A stretch of DNA of 64,000 bases, taken from positions 32,409,116-32,473,115 of the forward strand of contig NC_084890.1 in assembly GCF_958979055.1 (NCBI RefSeq). The letters are read 5' to 3'. This DNA is from Alnus glutinosa. Taxonomy: Eukaryota > Streptophyta > Magnoliopsida > Fagales > Betulaceae. Under the pieces are notes generated by a model. That model was given only the letters and a program-made list of their open reading frames with translations, did not search any database and had not been told where the DNA came from. Below, one piece after another: positions 10,963-20,758 of the stretch (positions are counted from its first letter, which is position 1; every line of letters begins with the position of its first letter). Made by a program: the position numbers and the translations under genes.

Positions 10963-11742
10963 GACTTGGAGGTTCAAACTGCCATTCAGTTTCAGTGATG
11001 GACAAGGTATGTGATCTCAGCCACAAGACATCCATGAAAAGTTTTTGACGTAAGCTATATGTAATGATAAAATTCTTTACTTTGTGGCTGACTAACTATG
11101 TTTTTCATTGTTAATAAAACTTTCATTGGCTGGTGAGTTCCAACCTTGGCTACAGTTTCAATTGTGTTTTTTTTTTTTTTTTTGTACTCTTGTCTATTTG
11201 ATATTTTAATGTTTCATCACTAAAAATAGCTTGATACTAATCTATGTTACAACAGGGATCTAGCAGTTGTATTTTGACTTGGGCCAACACAAATGATCTT
11301 TTATAATTAAAAGCGTAATTTTTCGAGTTATTTTGTCCTCATATGTTAAAGTTTTGAGGGCTTTGAAAATAGGGCGTTATAATTCAGAGTTTATTAACTA
11401 TCACAAACTATGACTTGTTTGCATGCCACAATATAACATTGGAGTATTTTCATACAAGAATAGTATTTATGATATATTTTCCCATAAATTGGAAATATTC
11501 AAGGCTTCTAAACTCGCACCTTCCACTATCTTATGAAATTTATACTTGAACGAGATTACCTCATACAACATTACACTATAATATAACTATATGGAGTAAA
11601 ACATTAAAACTACACTTAAATGTTTTGAAGAGAGGCTTAAATACTTTGGTTAATTAGCATTATCAGTGGACAATGTTTAACCAGGTTGAGGAGCTTGAAA
11701 TGCGTTCTAATGTATAACAGTTTACCTTCTTTTGTTTTCCAG
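10963..11742 (+). other. 3' UTR with probable intron (11007-11742)
   Basis: After the stop codon 'gatggacaag' is followed by GTATGT (donor at 11007), a strong consensus. A pyrimidine-rich acceptor 'ttttgttttccag' ends at 11742. The same arrangement follows the genes at 20759 (donor changed to GC at 23613, acceptor 24154) and 44048 (46911 to 47344). The intron sits downstream of the stop codon. It contains a T-tract near 11166-11183. Confidence 0.45.
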
Positions 11743-12017
11743 GTCTTATTGGTGCTTTGATTTGACAACAAATCTTTAGTTCATGCATGGTAGCAGCAAT
11801 TGATCATTGATATTGTGCAAGATGGTGGCGCGACCATCCCCCCTTTTTTTCTCTTTTTTTTTTTCTATTTTTTTTTTTTAAGTTAGTTTTAAGTTTGTTT
11901 GTTTTAGAATTTTTTATTTTATTTTATTAAAGGTATTTCCGTCATTGGAGAGATATTGACAATTTTTTTATAGTTTGGAAGTATTGTCTCAACTTTGAGG
12001 AGAATATTGTCAATTAA
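11743..12017. other. NLR downstream flank, no gene
   Basis: Holds the probable terminal 3' UTR exon ('gtcttattggtgctttgatt') and T-rich sequence. The stretch at 11945-12010 ('gacaattttttatagtttgg') recurs near 50548-50620. Confidence 0.4.
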
Positions 12018-12234
12018 TGCTCCGTTTGTCTGGTGGTGGTGGATTCCTACAACCGTGTAAGAATGAAGAGTTTGAATCCAGAAAACAATTTACGGTTTTG
12101 ACCTAAAATTAAAGAGGCTTTTACGGTCAAACAAAAAATGATTTCTGTTGACCATTATTTTCGCCCCCACCAAACACCAAAAAATGCCGAAAACATTTTT
12201 TGAAAAATATTTTACACTGAAACAAACAGAGCAT
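12018..12234. mobile_element. Small MITE with GCTCCGTTTGT termini
   Basis: The left end TGCTCCGTTTGT and right end ACAAACAGAGCA are inverted repeats with one mismatch. TAA flanks both sides as a possible 3-bp target duplication. The interior near 12180-12220 is like the left part of the related element at 24455 ('aaatattttac' region). No ORF. Confidence 0.6.
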
Positions 12235-12434
12235 AAGATAAGATAATTAACCCTAATTGAATTATTTTTCTTAATCTTAATCTTATCACCAAGGGAGACT
12301 GTAGGCCCCAACAAGATCATAACACGTTGCTTTAGAAAACATATGGTTTGAGAATGATTTTGTTGTGTAATGGCTAACAAGGTGGGTTTTTCACGATGCA
12401 CCTACTTTAACAATTAAAAGGGGAAAAATAAGAA

Positions 12435-12620
12435 TAATGCTACTCTTCACACCTATTTATTATACTCATTTGATACGTACATGTTGACGTGACATGTATT
12501 AAATGGCTTTTCTTTTATTTTGTTTTTTTTTTTTTAGTATTTAACATGCGAAGCCACTTAAAACACGTTAAATCAACATATTGAATTATGAAATGGATGC
12601 GATAAATGTGTGAAAAAAGA
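12435..12620. mobile_element. Foldback MITE ('taatgctac' family)
   Basis: The left arm ('taatgctactcttcacac') and the right arm ending 'gataaatgtgtgaaaa' are inverted repeats meeting around a T-tract near 12522-12535, with 'acttaaaacacg' in the right arm. Same family as 12779, 13623, 13913, 50923 and 51255. Confidence 0.7.
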
Positions 12621-12778
12621 AACAGACTTTCTCGTTTTCACAGTGCTTGAAGCCTACTGAGATCGAAGGGCTCTCAGAAAATTTGAAGTGGCCTCGATCT
12701 TATGAAATTGTTTAAGCAGGGCAATTTGGCTTCTTATGCCATTGCTTATGAAGACTGATTTTGCCCATCTTCATAATA

Positions 12779-12932
12779 TAATGCTACTTTTCACATTTAT
12801 TTTACATAAACTAAAGCGATATATGTGTTTTAAGTGATTTCTAAAGTTAGCCACTTCAAAATAAAAATAAAAAGAAAGTCACTTAAAACACGCAACTTCA
12901 ACCGATACGAAATGGATATAAAAAGTAGCATT
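12779..12932. mobile_element. Foldback MITE ('taatgctac' family)
   Basis: Left 'taatgctacttttcac' and right 'aaaagtagcatta' are near-perfect inverted termini; the arms extend through 'gtgttttaagtga' and 'tcacttaaaacac'. Confidence 0.75.
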
Positions 12933-13484
12933 ACTCATCTTCATAAGCTAGCAAGGAGAAGGAAAACACTAATGAAAATCACAACGCATTCTTGGTAATT
13001 GTCGGCCTTGGATGAGATTTTCAAAGCTGTGTGGTGTGATTGCTGGCACTGGATGCGCTGATCATGTACGTGTTTCTCGAGTTGTTCTTGAGACGACAAA
13101 GCATTTTATTGTTTGAGAAAATTACGACAGCAGATTGGGCCATTTAGGGATTGTAGATGTCATTCTATACTATTCAATTTGCAATAATTGGTTAATTAAC
13201 AAATGGTGTGTAACAATGTTCTAAAAAAAAATAGAATGTTAAATATACATGCATGATTAAGTGTAAAAAAAATTTAGTCTTTGGAAAGATGTTAAGATAA
13301 CATAATTGATGTGGTACTACATAATTTGAATGGTGTATGTAGGTTTTTCCATTATAAATTTACAACATAATTTATTGATCTCAATACGACGTGAAATAAG
13401 ATAAGATTTATCCTACTAATAAATCCTATTAAGATAAGATAATTAACCCTATTGAAAATATAATTATCCCTAACTGAATTATTT

Positions 13485-14350
13485 TTCTTAATCTTATCAC
13501 CATGATCATAACACGTTGCTTTAGAAAACATATGGTTTGAGGATGATTTTGTTGTGTTATGGCTAACAATGTGGGTTTTCCACGATGCACCTACTTGAAA
13601 AATTAGAAGGAAAAAATAAGAATAATGCTACTCTTTATACATATTTATTTGATATTGTCGACGTAACATGTTTTAAGTAGTTTTTTTTTTAAGTATTTAA
13701 CATGGAAAGCCACTTAAAACACAATATATCAACATGTATGAAATGGATGTGATAAATGTGTGAAAAAAAAAAAAAAAATAGACTTTCTCGTTTTCATGGT
13801 GCTTGAAGCCTACTGAGATCGAAGGGCTCTCAAAAAATTTGAAGTGGCCTCGATCTTATGAAATTATTTATGTCATTGCTTATGAAGACTGATTTTGCCT
13901 ATCTTCATAATATAATGTTACTTTTTACATTTGTTTCATACCAACTAAAGTAACGTATTTTAAGTGGTTTCTTAAGTCATTCACTTAAAAATAAAAATAA
14001 AGAAAAAACTCACTTAAAACACTCTAACTTCAACCCATATAAAATGAATGTAAAAAATAACATTAGTCATCTTCTTAAGCTAGCAAAGGACAAGGAAAAC
14101 ATTGATGAAAATCACAATTAACGCATTCTTGGTCATTAATTGTCGGCCTCGGATGAGATTTTGAAAGCTGTGCAGTGTGATTGCTGGCAGTGGATGCGCT
14201 GATAATGTGTTTCTCGAGTTGTTCTTGAGACGACAAATTAAAGCATTTTGTTGTTTGGGAAAATTACAACAACAAATTGGGCCATTTTTAGGGATCGATA
14301 GTAGGCGTCGCGTCATTCTATTCGATCTCTTCAATTTGCAATAATTGGTT
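13485..14350. repeat. Noncoding duplicated segment D2
   Basis: Second tandem copy of D1, offset about 1.19 kb. It carries two foldback MITEs of the 'taatgctac' family (about 13623-13770 and 13913-14064). The D copies share the 'cggatgagattttgaaagct' block with 51490 and 32993. No convincing gene. Confidence 0.7.
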
Positions 14351-14673
14351 AATGAACAAATGGAGTACAGTCACAAAGATAAGGAAGATATGTCTTTATG
14401 TATTTTGTGGTCGGAAAAAAGGAATGTTAAATATACATATATGATTAAGTGTAAAAAAAAATGAAGTCTTTGGAAAGATGTTAAGATAACATAATTGACC
14501 GAAATCCATCAGTTTAAGTAATTAAAAGACTTCAAAATTATCTTCGCTACTGCTACAAGGGTGATCGATGATCTCATCTCTTGGTGTGTTTGATCTTTGA
14601 GGTGACCATTAGCTTTTTTGTTTCTGATTTTGATCAAAATCCCACATCTGCAGTACTCTGATCTTATATTTTA
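14351..14673. other. Intergenic, no gene seen
   Basis: AT-rich sequence, paralogous to 33260-33525 with small indels. It ends in the left 9-bp target duplication (14665-14673) of the Mutator-type element. Confidence 0.5.
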
Positions 14674-15600
14674 GGGAAAAATACATATAACCCCCTCAAA
14701 CTACCACATCATTGTCAATGTACCCCCCAAACTACCAATTGTGTCAATCTTCCCCCTTAAACTACCAGAAAATGTCAATGTCCCCCTAATGACAAAAATG
14801 CCCTTCATAAAATTATTAAAATAAAATAAAAACTAAAAAAAATTATTAAAAAAATATAAAATAACAAAAAATTATTCCAAAAAAAATTAAAAAAATTAAA
14901 ACTGTTTTTTTTATTATTTTTAAATAATAATTTTCATTTTTTTTAAAAAAAATTGTTCTTTTTCGTTTTTTTAATTTAATAAAAACTTTTTTTTTTCATT
15001 TGTTTTATTTTTTAAAAAATAAATAAATAAATTTCAGTTATTATTATTTTTTTTCGTTTTTTTTTTCTTTAAAAAAAAAATGTTCTTTTTCGTTTTTTAA
15101 TTTAATAAAAACTGGTTTTTTTTTCATTTGTTTTATTTTTTTTTAAATAAATAAATTTCAGTTATTTTTTGTTTTTTCGTTTTTTTTCTTTAAAAAAATT
15201 TGTTATTTTTCGTTTTTTAATTTAATAAAAACTGGCTTTTCTTTTTTGTTTTTTTCATTTGTTTTTTTTTTTTTAAAAAAAAATCAGTTATTTTTTGTTT
15301 ACTTTTTTTAAAAATTAAAAAATTAGTTCTTTTTTTTAAATATTTTTTTTTTCGTTTTTTATTTAATTTTTTTTTTAATTTTTTTTAAAGTTTTTTAGTT
15401 TTATTTTTAATTTTTTTGAATTTATGAGGACATTTTTGTCTTATTCAAAAAAAATTAGGGTCATTTTTGTCTTTTTGTTGATCTTAGGGGGGACATTGAC
15501 ATTTTCTGGTAGTTTAAGGGGGGAGATTGACACAATTGATAGTTTAGGGGGTACATTGACAATTGAGTGGTAGTTTGAGGGGGTTATGTGTACTTTTCCC
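14674..15600. mobile_element. Non-autonomous Mutator-like element (MULE), 927 bp
   Basis: Termini GGGAAAAATACATATAACCC and the inverse of GGGTTATGTGTACTTTTCCC begin imperfect inverted repeats of roughly 130 bp rich in 'ccccctcaaactacc' blocks. The flanking 9-mer TATATTTTA at 14665-14673 is repeated perfectly at 15601-15609, the 9-bp duplication typical of Mutator elements. The interior is T/A low-complexity repeats without a transposase. The paralogous stretch near 33515-33545 lacks the insertion. Confidence 0.92.
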
Positions 15601-15609
15601 TATATTTTA

Positions 15610-16050
15610 TTATCAGCCTCACTGAAGGTTTTTTTTTTTTTTTTTTCCTTTGGTTGAGATACATCTCTGCCACCTCAAATCCCGAATGGGAACTTGACCT
15701 TATTTAGTTGACCCTTTTTCTTTTTCATAGCCAACCTAAGAACGTTCATCATTATAGAATAGAAAAAATATAAAAAGTAACTATAAAGTCAACATTTTAA
15801 GGACCCTACCATCTCATCCAAACCCCCCTTGCACATCTAAAAACACTCGGAAACATTCACTGCATTTAGATTGGTTCAAACTATGTTTACCAGTATACCT
15901 ACCCAACAACATAAAAAAAATAAAATAAAAAAAGAGCGATAAAGGGAGAAAAGGGGAGAGAAAAAAAAAAAATTATAATGTAAACAATAAATATGCTTAT
16001 TTCATGCTTCTGTTGGATAAAAAAAAAAAAAAAAGTTGAAAATATATAGT
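15610..16050. other. Intergenic, no gene seen
   Basis: Contains a T-tract (about 15629-15646), a 'tctctgccacctcaaatccc' block also seen near 27735, and purine-rich sequence at 15900-15980. Nothing coding is supported. Confidence 0.5.
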
Positions 16051-17459
16051 CAAATTTAACTAATATATAGAAGATTCGCCTACTCTGTTTGAAACCAAAC
16101 AAAAAATAAATAAATAAATATCTCAACGGATTATATTCATAACCCCATGGCCTACTCCACCAAAATTTCCGCCCAGCCGTTCCATTCTGACTGAAGATGG
16201 CAGCCACCCACGCATTGGATTGACTTTGAAAGCAGGCCCAATTTACTTGTGTTGTGTGTGCTGATTAGTCAAAAGTAATCCAGATGTCCTGGACCGCAGG
16301 CTTCCGCTGCACATGTCGTGCTGAGAGTGAGAGGTATTAAGAAATGGTCAAAAGAGATAACTTTCCAAGGAGAACTACTTTATTTGAACAACTAGAGTCT
16401 AAAGCATCATAAAAATATGAAGAAAAAAAAAACTAGTTGAATCACCCACAAAATGCAGCCATACCAAACATATTTCAAGGTCAAAGCTTCAAATTCCCCT
16501 AGCTTCAGCAATGTTCTTTGTGAGCATAATTTTGTTTTATTTTTTATTTTTATTTTTTGAACGTGACTTCTTTTTTGGTATTCTTTTATTTTCCTTTAAA
16601 GATTAAATTTTTATGTGGGTTTTCTGTTTTTAGTTTGTGGGTGTTCTTGTTTTAATTCAGTTTGGTTCGGAGGGGAAGATTTAGAATGTGGGTGTTTGCG
16701 TTTATGAGAAGTAGTTGGAAGAAAGAAATATGAGTGACTTATATATAGGGTGTGTTTAGTAAACATTTTGATAGTGAATTTTAAGTAAAAGTGAAAAAGG
16801 TTGTTAAAAAATAATTAATGTCATATAAAAAGTAAAAAAAAAAAAAAAAAAAAAATGTTCATGAAGGGGCACATTGCATCAAATTAGAAGTTCAACTGAT
16901 AAAATTAAGAGTTTTTAAATGTAGAAGGTCATTTCGAAATGAGTAGAAATTCATGGAAGTTTTGTGATGTTTTCCCAAATTGTATCTTGTCGAAATACAT
17001 ACATACATAGTACAAAGATAAAAAAAAAAATTTCCATGGCCAGAAAAGGAATAGGCCCAAAAATTGGAACCACATAGTTGGGCGTGTAATACTATAAAAA
17101 TGACTCTTACTCTGCTTATATCTCTTCAAATGTCATGTGACTTTAAAATTATAATTAAATAAAAATTTAATAATAATAAATTTAAATCTAATAATAATTT
17201 TAAATTACTCAAAAGACAAAAAGTCATAGTCCTCCCAATAACATTACTTTGCTTGCGCAAACGCGTCAAATCTACGCCTCCTTTATGACTCTTTTGATTT
17301 ATTGTGAGCGACTCGCGTTATTTAGTGGACTCCTTTTTCCTTGTTTAGCGGTCAGCTGAAAAATGGACAAGACTTTTGGTTGGTAAAAGGAAAAGAAGAG
17401 GTTCCCGTTGTGGTACACGCTTAATTGCGTGTACGCTAGTTCAAAGAAGCCCCAAATTA

Positions 17460-17645
17460 CTTGTGTGCTGACTAGTCAACAGTCATCCCAACATCCTGAC
17501 TGCAGCTAGACTTGTCTTGTCGTACTCGGAGAAATTTTCAACCCATTCTCTAAAGCATCATACCAATATGGAAAAAGAAAAGTGGTTGGTTGAGCATACT
17601 GAAACTGAATATATATAATACTCTTATATGTGGTTAATAACTTAA
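17460..17645 (+). promoter_or_regulatory. Candidate promoter of the 20759 NLR gene
   Basis: A TATA-like 'atatataata' at 17610-17620 is conserved at about 25472, 36270 and 58045 in the other modules. Upstream are TTGAC/GTCAA-type W-box cores (for example GTCAAC near 17475). A start about 30 bp downstream would enter the leader-exon block. WRKY control is inference only. Confidence 0.3.
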
Positions 17646-17649
17646 TATA

Positions 17650-17840
17650 GCATCTCCATGTAACTTGTTGTGTATTTAACTTCAACTGAAACTGAAACTG
17701 AAGCTAATTTCTCCATCGCTTGGGGTACCACTCAAGTCAAAAACAGCAGCCATCACACCACCCGCAACCTACCTTCCTCTGCCAACACTTTTGTCAAACC
17801 CGTCGCCCACAAAATGCAGCCATACCTAATGTAATTCAAG
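17650..17840 (+). other. Putative 5' leader exon (copy B) with short uORF
   Basis: Ends 'taattcaag' with the GT donor at 17841; the matching acceptor is at 20736-20737. A six-codon upstream ORF (MQPYLM, then TAA) lies at the end, preserved as M-PY-- in most copies. The longer frame upstream of it is open through FSIAWGTTQVKNSSHHTT. Confidence 0.4.
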
Positions 17841-18037
17841 GTAAAAGCTTCAAATTCCCCTAGATTCTGCAATCTTCTTTGTGAGCATAGATTTTATTTT
17901 ATTAATTTGTTTAGTTGAACGTGCCTCTTCTTTTTGGGTATTCTTTTAATTTCTTTTGCTTTAAAGATTGGATTTTTATGTGGGTTTTCTGTATTGGTTT
18001 TGTGGGTGCGTGTTCTTGTTTACTCCTTAGAATTGGG

Positions 18038-18127
18038 TTGCCTGTCAAAAAACAAAGACTAAATGTTGTGGGCTGTTCGCTCAAACATTGTCATGTAGTT
18101 TTTCTACTAGGTTATTGGCATGTGTAG
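18038..18127 (+). other. 29-codon small ORF, start codon lost (copy B)
   Basis: Frame and TAG stop match the small ORF at 3420, but the first codon is TTG. See that entry. Confidence 0.2.
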
Positions 18128-18278
18128 TTTACTGAAATTAAAACACTAAACAATATCGTAAATTTGGGAATTCCTTTCGATTACAGTACTATATGATAAC
18201 AAGATGTCCAAAATAATTTATAGGGGTTTGATGAGCATGTATGAAATGCTGGGTCTGGTACTATATGATGGTTATAGG

Positions 18279-18506
18279 CAAGGGACAGAGCCAGGCCTTT
18301 TTACCGGAGGGGGCCAAATAAATTTTTTTTTTTCAAGGAGGGGTTAAAGTATATATATAAAGCCAAATTTTAAGTAAATTAAACATAACCCAATTTTATA
18401 TTTTTATTATTCTCTTCAAATTAAAAATCAATAAGCAAAATTGAAAAAAAAGTTTTTTGATAAAAAATAAAATAAAGAAAATTGCTGTTCAAAGATTCAG
18501 AAAATG

Positions 18507-18548
<42 letters not shown>

Positions 18549-19034
18549 AACTTCTAACTGAAATTAAAAAATTTCAATTAAACAAATTGTGTGATTTTCG
18601 ACATCCCGTAAGACTTTACCTAAATGACATATGACATATATTAATCGCTCGTTCCATTACTTTCATGTTTTTTAATTACTTGGTCTGTAGGAAAAAGTAG
18701 GCGCCACAGGCCAACATGTATTAAGAAATGCATCCTTTAGGTTGAATTTGAAGAAAGTCAGACGTTGGTAATTGGTAAGTTGAGAAGAAAGTACAGACTC
18801 GGCCACCTATTAAAGGCATCGTTTTAGTGACATATATAATTTAAACGCAACGTTTTGGCAAAATAACTAAAACACTGAAGTCGTCTTCTTCCCTCTTCTA
18901 ACCTAAAATTCTTAAACAATAACATTGGAACTAACAAAAATACATAGAGACAGACCACCACCCACTCGTAATTATTTTTTTTCAAGAAATTGAGGGGGGG
19001 CCATGGCCCCAACCGCCCCCCCCCTCCGTCATTG
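18279..19034. mobile_element. hAT-type non-autonomous element
   Basis: The ends CAAGGGACAGAG and CTCCGTCATTG are imperfect inverted repeats. GTTATAGG (18271-18278) and GTTATGGG (19034-19041) form an 8-bp target duplication with one mismatch; the terminal base is shared with the repeat. Modules at 28949 and 59624 read 'ggttatgggctgag' without the insertion. It contains a poly-A run of about 36 near 18509-18545 and no transposase. Confidence 0.75.
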
Positions 19035-20737
19035 TTATGGGCTGAGAAACACACAACTTATCTTTAATTGTAAACAAATGAACATTATTGATTTGTCTGT
19101 ATCTAAGACACTATTAGCAAGTTAGCAGAAGAAATTTATGTACTGATCAAGCATTCAGAGTGGTCATTATTGGCTTTTGTTGTATGTGCACAAATGGGAA
19201 GTTTGGAAGAATTTGGAGGAAATTCTAGTGCTGTCGTGTCTTAGTTTGAGGGATGTCAAGTAAAGTTTGGTTGTAGAAACGACTAACGAGGTTTAGGCTT
19301 TATGAATTAGGGCATATTTATTTTTTATTTTTTATAGATAATTAGGGCATATTTATTGTTATCTCATTATTGTCACTCATAGTGTTGGTTTTTCTTATTT
19401 TACATTTAGTTTATTAGAATAAATAGTGTTTTTTTTTTTCCAGCTTTGACGAATTGTTATAAACAGTACTTTTGGCGCTGATTGAGTTGTTGTTGCAACT
19501 TTTGGAAGACAACTTGGTTTGTTAGCGAGCGAGGTAAGTAGCCTAGCTAATGAAATTTGAAAAATATCATTTTTACTTGTTTAAACATGATTCTACAACC
19601 TTATGCATGAAAGTAAAATTATTTTCTTGTACTTGTGCGTTGAGAAGATTACATGCACTTTGTAAATGCATTACTTGATATTACTTATGGGGAATTGTTG
19701 ACTTGTTGATTTGTGGTATTGAATATCATTGTAACTTGATGTAAATATAATTTATCAATGTTCTTAATGAATTTTACATGGAAAATTAAACATGTGAGTA
19801 TTTTATGAATTTATCCTCGAGCTTTTGATAATTGATGTTGTTGTGGCATAATTGACGTCTTTGTGGCATATTTGATGTCTTTATAGCATAACAATGATTA
19901 CTCTATCTTGTTACCTTGGATAGGTTCATAGTCAAAATATTCTTTCGTGGGGAATTTGATTGACTCGTAGTGTTTTTGAATTTGATATGTTATTAAGCAA
20001 AAACTTGCAACTCCTCTGGCGGTATTATCTATGCTGCTTACAAGACATTAGCTCCTTTTTTTTTCTTTTAGTTTAAATTTCAGAATTAGCGGGAGGTCAC
20101 TCAAATTGAGATACTCAATTAGCTGATTATTGGAGTCTGGTTAGGATTAGAGGTTTCAATAAGTATGTCGTTGTATTAGTTATTTGTATTGTTGGAAAAT
20201 GAGACATGGAGTTTGTAGTTTCTTTGTATATTGGACCTAGATTGTGATGCAGGTAGAATATATCTTAGAGACTCATTGGGATTTATGATTTATTGTGTTT
20301 AGCAGTTATGGAGTACTTTAACAAGAAAATGTATTTTGTTATTAAGTTTTGTTGGAATATTTATAGACCTCTAATTGATGTTTTTATAAGTAAATTGGTA
20401 GTATAAATAATTGGTTTTTGGATAAAATAGAATTGTAAGAAAATGTTACAATTAGGTTTAATATCAGTTCTTACTATAAATAGTATTTGTTCTTCTATAC
20501 TCTTTACCTTTGAACTATTGCATGTGTTTGTCTTTTCTAATTTCCTTAGTTTTCAGGATTTCTTGTTCTCTTTTCTCTTCTAGCTAAATGCTTCTCTTGT
20601 ATTTCGCTTTTTAATGATATTGCGATTATTTAGAAAAATAAAATATATGTTCTTAGTAGGCGCCATGTTCTCCTTTAGGCTTGGGCTGTGACAATTAACC
20701 CAAATTATTCTCTAATTGTGACAGTATCATTAACTAG
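19035..20737 (+). other. Leader-intron region of the 20759 gene
   Basis: Noncoding and closely similar to 59625-61547. It ends at the AG acceptor at 20736-20737. With the donor at 17841 the proposed intron is about 2.9 kb including the hAT element. No ORF is supported. Confidence 0.5.
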
Positions 20738-20758
20738 GTGAAGATAAGATAGGAAACC

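Larger units (their letters stand above)
12235..13200. repeat. Noncoding duplicated segment D1
   Basis: The run from 'cataacacgttgctttagaa' to 'tgcaataattggttaa' recurs at about 13500-14350 and 50800-51650, with the 3' half at 32660-33180. Two foldback MITEs lie in each full copy. The short reading frames on either strand are not conserved between copies, so I see no gene. Confidence 0.7.
16051..18278 (+). repeat. NLR upstream module, copy B
   Basis: Starts like base 1 of the window. Between 16855 and 16960 only the right arm of the TIR element remains, so the NLR 5' fragment present in copies A and A' has been deleted here. Downstream come a promoter-like stretch and a leader exon. It is split from its 3' part by a hAT insertion at 18279. 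Confidence 0.7.

Noticed and set aside
14080..14334. Minus-strand frame resembling one at 32931-33125
   Set aside because: Both lie in the same duplicated D block and differ in length and frame; no sign of protein-level conservation.
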